In this document: piece by piece, positions 1 through 11,550 of the stretch | Layout: each line of letters begins with the position of its first letter | How positions within the stretch are numbered: position 1 is the first letter of the stretch | Assembly: GCA_021234155.1 (NCBI GenBank) | Contig: JAJEKV010000010.1 | Location: 5,556,871 to 5,620,870, forward strand | Origin: Isoetes taiwanensis | Lineage: Eukaryota > Streptophyta > Lycopodiopsida > Isoetales > Isoetaceae | Direction of reading: 5' to 3' | DNA: 64,000 bases | The notes under the pieces: model-generated | Seen by the model: the letters and a program-made list of their open reading frames with translations, nothing else | The model's database searches: none | What the model was told of the DNA's origin: nothing | Position numbers and translations under genes: made by a program

Positions 1-497
1 GAAGTAGAACCAGTTGAAATATGAAGGAAGACACTTCTTTTGCTCAGGGTCATTTTCATCGAATTGATTTGCGCCAAGAGTAGGCAAGATTGGTCTGAGA
101 CCTCCCATTCCGCTGCAAAGATATAAAGACCTGAAAAAAAGTGCCTTCTGTCCCATGGTTGGCTTTTTGCATAGGTAACTATAAGGAGGGCAAGCAGGAG
201 GATGAAGCTTGGAAACTATGCTTGAGATGGTCAGCACAACATAACCCTGCACATCATAAAGCAAGCAACGTTATCTTATGTTTTTTCTTTTCTTCTCAGA
301 AAAATCACATGACTTCTTACCAGTATTTCTAGGAGGTCTGCAATGATTATGGTGGTAAATTTGCTCAAGTAACTGTTTGTAATGTATCCCGCTGACAATG
401 CAAGCATGTATGTTGTACCACAAAAATAGTTGTAGGAACTTGTTGTTGTAACAGATGAACTTGGAAGTCTTCTAACCATGTGAATGCCTCATCACAG

Positions 498-1121
498 GAG
501 CTTCAACCTCTTGCATTAACAGCCCAAAAGATCAGGAAAAGAATGTGAAGCTCGAATCGGCATTACAAGATGTTAGAAAGGTACTGCTTGATGGTCTTTG
601 CTTTGTTACTGCTTGATGGTTATGAATGATGGCTTGGTTGGGATCTTTTTGTTCTGCTGGCCCATGCAAAAGTGTGAAAGACTTATAACCTTGTCCTGAT
701 CTGTTTGTTGGGCCTCTATATTGTTAATCAACAGCTATGTCTTGTCAGTATCCCTTTGTTTTCAACATGTACGTGAATTATTAAAGATTTTGATCAATTT
801 CAAGTTGTCTACTTCTTCAACTTCGTCATGTGGGAAAACATTTAACGAACAATACAAGAATATTCAACAAGTTTTATTATATTTGCAAAAGCGTATGGCT
901 AAAGCTTTTTAGCCTGATCTGCTTCATATTTTACAGTCCAGAAGACCCAGCCAAACAATAAGATATTCGATGTGCTTGCAGCTCCACAGGCTTCGATTTA
1001 TGTGGGATACTTTCTGCTTGCCTAACAACAAAGCTTTATTCTGTATCATTGTATTCAGTTCTGAAATTTGTGTATATTTTACAGGTTGCCAAACTCTTTG
1101 GCTGCATTTTGGAAGATAAAG
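498..1121 (+). other. possible exon pair of an unidentified gene
   Basis: Two short open stretches have plausible splice borders. The first (498-580) follows an AG and ends AAG|GTACTG; it reads ...STSCINSPKDQEKNVKLES and ends DVRK. The second (1085-1121) follows TTTTACAG and ends before GTAGTT; it reads VAKLFGCILEDK. Their phases are compatible, so they could be consecutive exons of a gene entering from the left. I do not recognise the protein. The rest of 1-1180 shows nothing else convincing. Confidence 0.22.
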
Positions 1122-1233
1122 GTAGTTCGTCTGGCTACAGAGAATTTTGTTTCCAAATGGTCAGGGTTATGGTTTTGAATTGATTGTCAAAACATGACTT
1201 GAAATATGATTTAAGCCACTTCACCCTCCGGTC

Positions 1234-1252
1234 ATGGAGGGCAACCCTCCAT
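1234..1252. repeat. short palindrome ATGGAGGG-CAA-CCCTCCAT
   Basis: A perfect 8-bp inverted repeat with a 3-base loop. The core GAGGGCAACC recurs near 3605 and 3645 and, on the other strand, near 47125, so it may mark a dispersed small repeat family. Confidence 0.5.
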
Positions 1253-1380
1253 GCGCAGCACCTTATTTTTTCTTTTGCTTTCTTTTACGCCCTTTTTTTT
1301 CGATTTTGTGTTATTATCATCATAAAGATGGTCAAACAATCTATTTTATATAACTTTCGAAAATAATTTAAAGTTATTAA

Positions 1381-1508
1381 AGCTAGCTTCTTCATAACAA
1401 AAGAGACTAAATCATATGAGGCAAAGGAATGAAGAGAATAAAATCTACCTTCTTCATAATAAAAGAGACAAAATTATACGAGACAAAGGAATGAAGGGAA
1501 TAAAATCT
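1381..1508. repeat. two-copy tandem repeat (~63 bp)
   Basis: The stretch containing CTTCTTCATAACAAAAGAGA and ending GGAATAAAATCT occurs twice in a row with a few substitutions (1381-1446 and 1447-1508). The surrounding 1.2-2.6 kb has no supportable gene. Confidence 0.7.
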
Positions 1509-2754
1509 ACACTTATACAATCATAAAACATTATAAAGAAATAACAAAAGAAGAAGGATCATCTGACCTTAGACTCTACCTTATTTCATTCGTAGAGTTG
1601 AATGGAGGCAAAGAGAATATGCATTTGGTTTTCCACCATGCCATAAAATCTGAAGGCCTTCCTCAGCATTTGGCTTTACTATTATTCACATATGTAATCA
1701 TATCATACCATCATCGATACAAACAAGGTTGCAAATTAAACCAGAATGTTGCAGCACTCCCGTTTCAAAGATTCCCTTTAAAAAACACCGTGCTCTAAAA
1801 AATGATCATTTTTTGAAAGAAGTTGAGAATGCCAAGAGGCTTAGTTTATTTTTGTCTGCATTTTGGGCCCTTATTAAGGGACAAGTTTGTTTTTGTAAAG
1901 AAAAGCACTTGAAAATAGCAAAATTTAGACATGAATATATAACCTCTAAAAGTAACTTATCGAAAACATCAAAATAAATCAATATAAAACCTTTGACCAA
2001 CATGCAATGGCATCTCACCATGAGCAAGAGGATAGAGTACTATAGCTATAGCTTTCCTAGGATCTACAGGGGGCCTTACCCTTCTGCCCTGGTCTGATCA
2101 GGTATGATACAATAAGGCCAACCACTTTCCCAAATGACCCTCTATTCATTCTGTAAAACTGATGCCACATATCATCTTCGAATGACGGAAGGCAATTCCG
2201 AGCATGATTGTCAATGTTATCCCATTGAGTGGGTTGTCTAGGACTTACCCAGAATCTTCTCGGTGGTCTTCTTAATCAAGATGTTGCATCCAGGAGTAAG
2301 ATGGAAGATGCACATGGAAAACTAGTGTTGTCTTCTAAAGAATCTTCTTCATCGACTACTGCCATAGGATCTTCAAGCTCGTTTTCTTGGATCAGGTCCA
2401 AGCAAATTTTTTGCATTGCTAAACCTAGCATAATAGCCCTAAGAAGCATTGCAACCATACCTAAAATGACCGAATCCATGCTTGAATGCCGCTGCCAGTG
2501 ATGATTTCTTACTTCAATGGTGTAAGCAACGGATTTCTTACAGAATCCGGCCTGAAATGGGACGCGGGAAGCCTGTGTGGGAGAGCTCAAAATATCCTAT
2601 ATCTTGAATTTTGAAGAATGGTTGAAGAACGAATTATCCCACATGGGATGACCAACCGGAATGAAATTGGAGGGAAAAATTCTGGCGGGGAGGTCGAAAA
2701 CTGCTCGAAACGGCCGCTGTTAGGCCTCGAGAGAAGCTGGTCTCTGATCTTCTC

Positions 2755-2838
2755 TCGAGCTATACTGTATAATTTTTGTCTCTCGTCGTACTGTATAATT
2801 TTTGTCTCTCGTTGTATACGACGAGAGACAAAAAAAAT
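2755..2838. repeat. direct repeat ending in a palindrome
   Basis: The motif ACTGTATAATTTTTGTCTC occurs twice. The second copy runs into its own inverse: TTTTTGTCTCTCGT, then TGTATAC, then ACGAGAGACAAAAA, giving an arm of about 14 bp around a short loop. It is followed at 2862-2902 by a GA-rich microsatellite. Confidence 0.7.
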
Positions 2839-2861
2839 TTGAAGCATGTGGCCCACCTAAG

Positions 2862-2902
2862 AAAGAAGGGAGAGAGGGAGAGGGAGAGGGAGAGAGAGAG
2901 AT
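2862..2902. repeat. GA-rich microsatellite
   Basis: Imperfect run of GGGAGA and GAGAGA units. Confidence 0.75.
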
Positions 2903-2938
2903 TGGTTAAAAATTAATAGAATGCCCAACTGCCCCAAG

Positions 2939-3241
2939 CAGTGATGACTTTATCATCCTCTAGCTGCTTCTAAACTATAGAAATGGTGGTGATTGTTTCC
3001 TATTTTTCCAACATTTTTATAGAAACGAATTTAGTAGAATTGGATCTCTTACCATAAAATTGAGGTTTTTACTATAAAATGTCCATTAATCTGGCGAATT
3101 TACTACAATTGGGATGCAATATTATCAAATTTTGGCGATTTTATGAAGTTGTTTTAGCGTACGCATCCTATCGAATCCAGTTTTTAAAAAATGGTAAAAT
3201 ATAGCAACTTTACGAAGTTTCACACCTTAAAGTCATCACTG
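2939..3241. mobile_element. hAT-like MITE (303 bp)
   Basis: The element begins CAGTGATGACTTTA and ends TAAAGTCATCACTG, a perfect 14-bp terminal inverted repeat. It is flanked by the 8-bp direct repeat GCCCCAAG at 2931-2938 and 3242-3249. Terminal CAGTG and an 8-bp target duplication are the signature of hAT elements. The interior is AT-rich without an ORF, so it is a non-autonomous miniature element. Exact TIR and TSD make the call firm; the superfamily rests on TSD length and terminal bases. Confidence 0.82.
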
Positions 3242-4054
3242 GCCCCAAGTATGCCCAACTGCTAGTTTTGGATTGCCCGAAGGACATACCATAGAGAGTT
3301 TGAGGATTTAGGATACGCTACAGAATATTCAATTTGGGTGTCAGATAACTAGCATGTATGTGATTTATACGGTGTAGATGTGGCATAGAGCTAAGACGCT
3401 GGGTTAAAAGTCAATATCTTTCCGTTTATGAATTTCTTTTCTATTTTGGGCTGGGATTCTTGAAGTAATGGTTGAGTGGGAGTGTTGACAAGATAGTACC
3501 ATTTCAAGTTTATTTACAAGCAATGGTTAACTGGAGTGTTGATCTAATATGGTTTCTGTTTTAGTACACAATATTTTAGTATAAAATGTAGTGTTTGAAC
3601 CACAGGGAGGGCAACCATGGTATAAAATGCTCGTTGAACCATGGGGAGGGCAACCCATCGTGCAACAATACTTGTTTTATTTATATTTATTTCTTCAACC
3701 AGAATACCTAAATGTTTAATGGAAGTTTAGGCTGTAATAAATAAATCCACTTATAAAATTTCTCCAACAGCAATAAAATTTGAATCTTTGTACTCTGTTT
3801 GCTGCTCCTCGGCTCAAGCACTGCCGCTGCAACGAAGATCTCTGTTTTGATCTGATTCGGCGGATCAAATTCGCTTTCTTCTCTTCAGATTCTGTTTGCC
3901 GGATGAATCCTAGCTTTACCCCTTTGCGTGCCACATTTAAATCTCCAACGGTCCTCATTTTTGAAGCCGTTGCTTTGTTCATTTTTTTCCTTTTCGTCTC
4001 TGTATTAATTTAGAAGCCAAAATTTGCTTCTTCTGTTTGCCATAGAGTTTTTAA

Positions 4055-5573
4055 ATGGCTTCTGATGTGCTTACAACATTTCCGGCATCATATGAACAGG
4101 TATGGCTTCATTTCGGTCTGTTTAGGGTTACGATAGGCTCAATTCTGTCTCTCAATATGCGAGACCCTTTCTGTTAAATATGCCATTCAAAATTTTGGTT
4201 CTGATAATATAGATTATGAAGCGGTAGCCATTGTTTAGATATTTGAGTCTGTTCTAATTATTAGCTTGGTTAAATGTCCATTTTGCAGAAATTTGAGACC
4301 GGATTCGTTACTCCGCCTATCAGAAGGCCCTTTCAACAGCATAATTACCAGCAAAGCCTGCTCAAAGGGCATTTCAGGGATTCGAAACGAAGCCCAAGTT
4401 CAATAGATGGAGAAAACCAGACTCTTAGCCCTGCAAAAGTATGCAACGAACCCTTAATGTACTAAATCCACTCTGATGGGATTCTTCTTAGGCAGATCTA
4501 AAAGAACTAACATGGCTTTATGTAAACCTGCAGGTGCAAGAAAAACATGTGGCTCAAGATTTAGAAAGTCTGCAGACAGGGCTTGCATCTGTAGCATCAT
4601 CCTTGTCTCTCTTAACCGAAACACTTGGAAGTGCCATTGCTGTAAGCTGCCAAATTTTTAGGCAAATGTTATTCTCTCTCCTTCTATAGCAACTGCCTCT
4701 TACTATCAATACTTGAATTAAAATTCTTACCGTTAAAAACTACAGGAAAGCTTGAGACTAACAGAGACCAACAGCCCTGCCAAACCTATTGAAGAGCTGA
4801 ACCTGGTGGACTCAAAACCAAGTATTAACGATGAGAATCAAAACAGAACTTCAAGAGAAGTAAGTCAGAAGCTTATATCCTAGTTGTAATTTAAATAGTC
4901 TTATGGACAATAGCTTAGGAAATGTGTCAAACTTTCTGTTGTCATATGTTAATCCCTTGGAATTGCAACTAGAGCAGGTTGCCATAGCTATGACCACCAA
5001 AGCAAAGCTTCTTCTTCGAGAGTTGAAAACAGTGAAAGCAGAACTGAGGTTTATGAAGGAAAGGTGCTCTCAGGTAGAAGAGGAGAATAGACGCCTCAGA
5101 GATGGCATGGATAAAGGAAATCCAGATGAGGATGATTTGGTAAGGTCCTTCAACCAAAGCAATTGTCCTTTACTTTCGAATAAGAAACATATGAAAGAAT
5201 TTTTGGAAAAGAAGGTAGTTTTACTTTTGATATTATATACAAAGTTATTCTAATTGCAGAAGAGGCTTGCTTATATGTAACATTACAACAGACATGTGAG
5301 AAAAAAGGGAATGAGTAATTGACTAAGAGGTCTTGATGTTTGTAGGTAAGGTTGCAACTAGAGACTCTACTGTCAGAGAAAGCACGTCTTGCGCAAGAGA
5401 AGGCAAATTTGGCGAGAGAGAACCAGTTCTTGCATGAGGTGATTGAGTATCATCAACTTACATTGCAAGATGTGGGTGTCCCTGATGAGAGCCTCGAGGA
5501 TGCAGTTGAGATGGTTTTGGGATATGATGATCAAGAACCTCCTCTCCACCTTGGAGAGTTGCATGATGTCTAA
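4055..5573 (+). CDS. plant coiled-coil protein of unknown function (six exons, 268 aa)
   Basis: Six exons with GT-AG borders and matching phases: 4055-4099, 4289-4438, 4534-4641, 4746-4859, 4978-5139 and 5346-5573 (TAA). All introns are phase 0 and 95-206 bp long. The first ATG is in MASDVLTTF. Exon 2 carries [15 protein letters not shown], a conserved-looking N-terminal block. Exons 5-6 form a long amphipathic helix ([20 protein letters not shown], then [18 protein letters not shown]) ending in [14 protein letters not shown] and an acidic tail. No enzyme motif, signal peptide or membrane segment is visible. It resembles small plant coiled-coil proteins that lack an assigned role; that family link is from memory. 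The frame is intact throughout, so this is one of the few genes here likely to be functional. Confidence 0.85.
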
Positions 5574-5792
5574 TTTAACTCTCCTTGTTTTGTTCTATCC
5601 TTAAACACATTGAACAAATATTAGACTAGGCATTGTGTTCACAAATAACTCTTGTTGCCTTACCAAGCACATTAGTTTTGCAACAAGGTTTTGTAATCTA
5701 ACAAATCATGAGCTCGTGATTATTGCTCTTGACTAATATACTATCTCCATTTGTGTTGATTACCATTTGCATTTGTGGCACATGACATGGCT

Positions 5793-5825
<33 letters not shown>

Positions 5826-6300
5826 CCTATACTATGTTGGTGGAACCTTTTTATACTGCTTAATGGTTGTGAAAATGGCTATGTAATTATTTGGGCTCTG
5901 CCCTAGTGTGGTTTTGTAGTGCTTATATAAATGTGGTTTTGCTGTGTTTTAGCTATAGCGCAACATGATCAGCGATCACTGTGATACAAGAAAATGACGT
6001 GGCAGCTTGTTGCGCATTAATACAATGCTATTTTCACATGTTTTATGTGCATTTATTGACCTAATATATTATCGTTGAACCCATGTTTTATTCAACCTAG
6101 GCCATTGGATCCTAGCATATCCCATGGAATATGCCACAATATGCAATCTTGGCCGTGTAGCCCAGCATTGGCCAGGGTCAAACGCTGATATGTCTACAAT
6201 TTAGGGCCTTTACAACCTTAGCAAAAAAATGAATACGAGTTTGATCGACAAATACACAATACGAGAGTACACCGCTGCCTTCTGCTAGCGACTTGCAGTG
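5574..6300. other. 3' flank without a recognised gene
   Basis: AT-rich flank of the coiled-coil gene with an (AT)n plus poly-T tract at about 5797-5824. No coding exon or element end was found. Confidence 0.6.
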
Positions 6301-6314
6301 CTCCGATCTCGATA

Positions 6315-6535
6315 TACCAATGGTTAACCATTGGACTTACATGTCCAGGTTAACCATTGGACTTACATATCCAGGTTAACCATTAGGTGAGTTGTCCAGG
6401 TTAACCATTGAACTTACATGTCCAGGTTAACCACTAGGTTGAGTTGCCACGGTTAACCACTAGAGTGAGTTGTCCAGGTTAACCACTAGGTTGAGTTGTC
6501 AAGGTTAACCACTAAGTTGAGTTGTCAAGGTAGGT
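6315..6535. repeat. tandem array of the GGTTAACC repeat, inverted orientation
   Basis: About eight irregular units of 25-30 bp with the core TCCAGGTTAACCATTGG, later varying to TCAAGGTTAACCACTAGG. The orientation is the reverse complement of the large array at 25.8-26.6 kb. Confidence 0.85.
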
Positions 6536-6630
6536 AAATGTCTATATCGAGGGTAGGTAAATGTCGACTCAAGGGTAGGTAAATGTCGTCTCGAGGGTAG
6601 GTAAATGTCGGCTCGAGTGTAGGTAAATTT
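6530..6630. repeat. tandem repeat GGGTAGGTAAATGTC (five copies)
   Basis: Five copies of a 23-24 bp unit built on GTAGGTAAATGTC and CTCGAG. It directly abuts the GGTTAACC array. Confidence 0.85.
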
Positions 6631-6750
6631 CTCTAAAACCCTAAACCACACTCTGCTATAAATTGTTATATCCTGAAGCTAGTTTCCATTGTCCATGTTA
6701 TGTATTAGTTTCTCTTTCCCATTCTTGCAATAGTTTTTGAGTGAACAGCT

Positions 6751-6981
6751 ATGGAAGCTATGCTCCGACGCCTGAACCAGATCCAGGAGGAGCTCAGGAT
6801 TCACGAGCAGCAAAATATGGAACCAGTTTTTACTAGTACGGCCATGCTTTGTGCAACTTCTGTAGATTCTTTCTTTTCTAACTTGGTGTGGGTTTTCTAT
6901 CTTGGCATAGGAGCCGTCGAGAAGATGTTCGAGAAGGGAATCACTCAGATGCCCCCTCCTCCAAATGAGGAAATAGTTTAG
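6751..6981 (+). CDS. small ORF or two-exon gene fragment between repeat arrays
   Basis: A 76-codon frame starts MEAMLRRLNQIQEELR, a short helical, charged stretch, and ends EKMFEKGITQMPPPP. The middle (about 6815-6910) is hydrophobic and contains a good acceptor (TTGGCATAG at 6910), so it may be an intron. A TATA-like CTATAAATT lies at about 6655 and a pyrimidine-rich leader follows. It sits between two GGTTAACC arrays of opposite orientation, as a gene inside a transposon end would. I do not recognise the product. Confidence 0.35.
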   Translation: MEAMLRRLNQIQEELRIHEQQNMEPVFTSTAMLCATSVDSFFSNLVWVFYLGIGAVEKMFEKGITQMPPPPNEEIV

Positions 6982-7060
6982 TCCTTAACCACTAGACTCA
7001 TAAGTCCCCTATTTAACCTAGACATCTAAGTCTAATGGTAAACATGGGCAACTCGTGGTT

Positions 7061-7063
7061 AAC
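7061..7063. repeat. 3-bp target-site duplication of the CACTA element (AAC)
   Basis: AAC precedes the left terminus and AAC (11569-11571) follows the right terminus. Removing the element restores GGTTAAC-CTGGACAA, the array repeat unit. Confidence 0.85.
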
Positions 7064-7079
7064 CACTACTAGAGAACGA

Positions 7080-7425
7080 GCTATTAACGACGTCGGTTTG
7101 CGACGTACGGCAAACGTCGACGTCGCAAAATAATCGCGCGTTCTTAAAACGTCGCTAAGATTTTTTCACGACGTCGCGTGTGCGACGTGCCACGTCGCAT
7201 TACAAACGTCCAGGCAGACGTCGCAATGGCCTACGTTGCAACAGCAACGCACCACGTCGGAATTGCAACGCGCCACGTCGCATGGGCAACCTGTAACGTC
7301 GTTTATACAATGCGACGTCGCATATGAAACGTCCGACGTAGTTCATGCGACGTCGCGTTGCATGTGCGACGTGACACGTTGTATGTTCAACGTCTGTCGT
7401 AACACATGCGACGTCACGAGTTTAC
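7080..7425. repeat. left subterminal ACGTCG repeat region of the CACTA element
   Basis: Many copies of GCGACGT/ACGTCGC spaced 10-25 bp in both orientations. CpG density is much higher than in the flanks. Confidence 0.85.
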
Positions 7426-7435
7426 CCAGTCATGG

Positions 7436-7773
7436 AGATGATGTGAAGAAGATTATTCAGGCAACTGGCCTTGGTTACAAGAGCATTCATGCATGTCCAA
7501 ATGATTGCATGATCTTCTATCCTCCTGAAACATTTAGCTACGCATTGTATGGTGTGCAATGCCTCTAGGTACAAAAATGATGTGCAAGGTAAGAACGTAC
7601 CTGAGAAGATGGTTCGCCATTTCCCATTGCTTCCCTCTGATACTTTTGAACATGCAAGTTTGCCCGAGGATGAGCCTGTAGATGACACTGATGGATCCTT
7701 GCTTCACTCGTTTAAGAAGAAAATTCACACTACTTCTAAAACATATTTTCCACATGGACGACTCGATTTGTAG
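7436..7773 (+). pseudogene. CACTA transposase (Transposase_21/TNPD) fragment, frameshifted
   Basis: One frame gives VKKIIQATGLGYKSIHACPN followed by DCMIF, matching the conserved G-x-x-Y-x-x-IHACPNDC block of plant CACTA transposases. The matching continuation CNASRYK...VPEKMVRHFPLLP lies in a second frame from 7549 and should read Cys-x-x-Cys...SRYK...VP.K...FPL. A frameshift near 7540-7560 separates them, and part of the intervening cysteine motif has been replaced by PPETFSYALY. The remainder of the transposase is missing. Family assignment rests on motif order and on its position inside a CACTA element. Confidence 0.75.
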
Positions 7774-10232
7774 CTTCTGTATTTCCTAGAGGCTGTGCTT
7801 TTGATTTTGCTTCCTCTAATTTAACCCTTATTACCAACATGTTTGCATCTATTTTGCTTTTTTGTGCATGTTGCTATATTTATTTCTTGAATTAAAGCAT
7901 AATCTGGTAGTATTCCCTTGCTCTTTTCATTACGCAAGACCAATTACTTTGGCAGTGTCTAATTGCATTGAGACACGACAACTGGTAATTGTGGGTTTAT
8001 TCCTACCTTCTATAACACCCATGACCCCTTGCAGCAATGCCACTTCTCTCAATTCTTGTACACATAAACATCTTAACCACTGGCAAAAAAATGTGGATCA
8101 GTGCACCATCTCTGAGGAACAATTCACAATAAAGGGCATGCTTGATCTATAACTATATGTTGCATGAAAGTTGTTTTATGACCACATATTTTAATTCTTG
8201 GTTTGGAGTGGCAATGGAAATTAAATTGAATTGGTTTGGAGTGGCAATAGGGAAGGATGTTCATCATCTCTGCCTTTGCTTGTATCGTGTCTAAGGCAAA
8301 GGCAAAGTGGAGGACACGTATAGGCACAAGCAAAGGCAAAGGCTTGGTTTCGTGAATTGGGCGACCCTGTCCGCCCGGCTTGTTGCCTTCATTAAGCCTA
8401 TGGCCGTTTCGACTTAAGAATTGGCTTCGAGTATCGTAAAGTTGGCTTCTAAACTTTTGTAATGTTGCTAAGGCATTGTCTGCCAAAAAACCTCAGGTCT
8501 CCACTGCAGAACCAACGAAATCAAACTGGACGATCCCCATCTCATCCACATGGCCATACCGACACCTGCACAGAACCAAATTAGACTGGAGCTCCCTGAC
8601 TCCAGGTTTCCTCCAGAAACCTTCTCCTAACGTAGGTTCCCCTATACTTTACCACAAATAAGCCTATGCAGATGTTGGAGCGAGCGGAATTTTCTGCTAG
8701 TGGTTTGCCTTCCAGCCATGCATTACCTAGTACTTTACCTGCCACAACATGTGCATGGCTTATGGGATAATGTTGGGGTGCAATTAAATTAATTTCCGTA
8801 GCTAAGGAAAACCCCAAAAAATATCCGAGGGCTAAGATTAAGTCGGTGGAGATGGATCGAAGGCCACGGTTGAGAAAGAGATGGAGGGAAAAAATTAGGG
8901 CGGAAGAAAGGAGGCGGCCAGTTCGCACAGATCGCTTAACCTTGCAGATGCCACTGGTTGAGAGCTCTGAAGATGATTTTCCGAAGATGAAGATCCTTCT
9001 TTCTGGTTTATTTTCTTTTCCCAGTTATTGAACGGAATTTCTCCACTTTATTTTCTTCAACGGCGATTCTGACTTGCTAAGGTTCAAATGGATTTAGGGC
9101 TTCATTTCTTACAGAGGTCCGCCCGAATGGAGATGGCAACGGCTTGAAGGCATACAAAAATAGCAAAGGCAGATTCTGTTCAGGTTTTTAAGTGACATTA
9201 TAAGGTAACAAAACACAAGGATTTTGCACAGTAGATTCAAAGCAGTAGATTATGTTCAACGCATTCTTTCTCATAATAAGGCATGCTGCTTGAATCATTG
9301 TTCTAAATGTCAAATGTGCTATAATCTTACAGAAGGATGCAACGAGCATATAAAGATCGAGATGCATGATTCTTCTGATTTTTGAAAAGGTTATATTTTC
9401 TATTGTTTGATTCTCTTTTCCATATGAGACTTCATGGTAATTAGTGTTCATGACACAGAACCATTTTCCAACGCTTTACAGTCTTTAGTTGTGGCGGTTG
9501 TAGGGAGATAATGCAAGTAGCCCTGTTCTAAGCCCATTTAGATTTACAATACCAGCACAATCTATACATTCGACTCTCAGGTATCCACATCAGGAGCACT
9601 GTGGTAAGACCCTTGCTTGTTCTATACATTGTATACGAAATTTTTATTCCAGCATTTACATGAATATTTCACTTGTAACTTAGCCTTCTACTTTCTGCTT
9701 TCAGATGTCTTGGATGAGCGAAATTCTGGTTTGCCGAGGTCAGTTTTAAGTTTGGAGTGCTATCTAACTTCTTATTGTCCACATAGTAACGAAGAAAAAG
9801 GGGATCTTTCCTTCTTCGCTCCAAGGGATTGTAGCCAAGGTTATCCTGGCCAAAAGAGCAGAAATGAGCTCCCTTTTCTGGTAACTATTAATTTTGGTCC
9901 TTTAGAAAAGAGAACTGCCCAATCCTACTTAATAGAAGCGATTCTTACTTAAATGCACTAGAATGCAGTAATATATGGATCTAGAATGCAGTAATATATG
10001 GGTCTATATGTGATTAGAAACCTGACAATTGTTATAGCTGTGTGGTCTGCAAGAACCAGGGCATTGTATGGCTAATTTAATTCAGGTTGCTTTCTGATTT
10101 AATGACTGCTAAACTTCATGGATAAGCAGCTTCGATTAACAGTGCTTGCTTGTAGCTTAGGATGCTTGCTTGTAGCTTAGGATGTAGTTGGAGATTTATG
10201 GCCGTTGATGTGCACTTGATGTTCCCTTGCAG
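7774..10232 (+). other. CACTA interior, probably captured non-coding and exon fragments
   Basis: No long ORF. Short open stretches with splice-like borders lie at 9704-9760 and 9825-9880 (TTTCAG|ATGTCTTGG..., and ...CTTTTCTG|GTAACT). They may be poorly conserved transit-peptide exons of the captured CPN20-like gene that follows. Region 8800-9030 resembles a 5' leader (pyrimidine-rich, several GA blocks). I see no further domain. Confidence 0.4.
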
Positions 10233-10620
10233 TTTAAAACCCTTAAGCCCCTTGGTGATGGGGTTTTAGTGAAAAGACAAATAGTCGAGGAAAAGACTTC
10301 TGGAGGAACCTTGTTACCAACCACAACTCAAAGCGAAGTAGTTGCCGTTGGTGATGGAAAAACAGATTGGTGACAAAAAGCTTGAGCACGCTTTAAAGGT
10401 GATTGTTCTTTTACATGGTCGTTGATAATTTAAAACTATTTGCCTTGCAAAAAAAATTTTTCGTTGTTAAAAATGGTTCTAGCGACGACATTGTTGTTGT
10501 CTATAGGTTGGGGATTTGATTGTCTACTCAAAATATCACGAACCGAAGTTGGGTTCAATGACAAATGACCATCTTCTACTTAAGGAAGATGACATTGTTG
10601 GGCTCCTTTGCCACGGATGA
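10233..10620 (+). pseudogene. captured CPN20/CPN21 (plastid co-chaperonin 10-type) fragment
   Basis: Two exons encode most of one chaperonin-10 domain. The first starts after TTGCAG at 10233 with [16 protein letters not shown], then [15 protein letters not shown]...VVAVGDGK. The second starts after CTATAG at 10507 with VGDLIVYSKY, then HLLLKEDDIVGLL and a TGA at 10618. Normal CPN20 has two cpn10 domains; the KEDDIVG-L ending matches the first, so the second is absent. The first exon goes out of frame near GDGKT (TGA around 10372), and the true continuation [11 protein letters not shown] is in another frame. Function is therefore lost. It lies wholly inside the CACTA element, in its forward orientation, indicating capture of a host gene. 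Confidence 0.8.
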
Positions 10621-11097
10621 TATCAAGGATCTTGACCTTTAAATATGAGCTTTAGTCTTTCTTAGATTGTCAAGTCGCCATGCAAAGATGAGAATGAAAT
10701 ATTCGTTGCATTATTGAGACAGATTTTGAGACAGATTGAGTGTCTTTATTTAGGTTTTTTTCCAGTAACTTTTATATGTTTGCAGCACTTCAACTCTGTT
10801 GTATAAGCTTAACTGCAGCATCCGAAAATTGACTCAGTTAAATGTCCAGGTTAAACACATCAAGCTTCTATTCTAGATGCCCAGAATTATTCCATTTATA
10901 GGGAAGCATAAATCCTGTTCTTCATGATATCCTAGAATAACTGGGGTTCAAATCCATGTTCTTGAGTTCTTGGAATTATTGGGGTTCAAATCCCTTTTTC
11001 GGTTCTGCGACCGATATGAAGAAAAGGCTTGACAATCAGACAGAACCATTGATATTGGCAAGGGTTATTTTAAAAATGAAATCATTGCCATTGATGT
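10621..11097. other. CACTA interior without recognised gene
   Basis: Likely 3' flank of the captured gene. A short duplication of GGGGTTCAAATCC with CTTGGAATTATT-like sequence occurs near 10940-11000. Confidence 0.4.
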
Positions 11098-11550
11098 GGA
11101 CGTTTCATTTGCGACGTGCAAGCAACGAGATAACAACGTTGGAACGACGTATGAAGGACGTTATACCGACGCCTTGTACGTTGCAGACACGTTGCCAAAT
11201 ACGTCGTAAACAACGTCTATGCTGCGACGTGTAAGCAACGAGATAAGAACGTGTGGAGGACGTTACACCGACGTCTTGGACGTTGCAAACATGTTGCATG
11301 CACGTCGAAAACAACGTTTCATGGGTGACGTAAAGATAACGAGATTAGAACGTCGTAGCGACGTATTAACAACGTTACAGCGACGTCGAGGACGTCGCAA
11401 AACCACGTTTCACCTGCGACGTGACGTCGCCCTGCGACGAATCCTAGGCGACGTCATTTGCAACGTCCGTGCAACATTTGCAAGACGTCTTCATGCGACG
11501 TCTGACGTCTCTAATACGTCGATGTGACGTCACTAACGACGTCGCTAATA
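11098..11550. repeat. right subterminal ACGTCG repeat region of the CACTA element
   Basis: Dense ACGTCG and CAACGT motifs in both orientations, mirroring the left subterminal region. Confidence 0.85.

Noticed and set aside
2229-2590. Overlapping ORFs on both strands with acidic stretches
   Set aside because: Considered as a transposase start (MDSVILGMVAMLLRA...), but no conserved motif or element end could be found.
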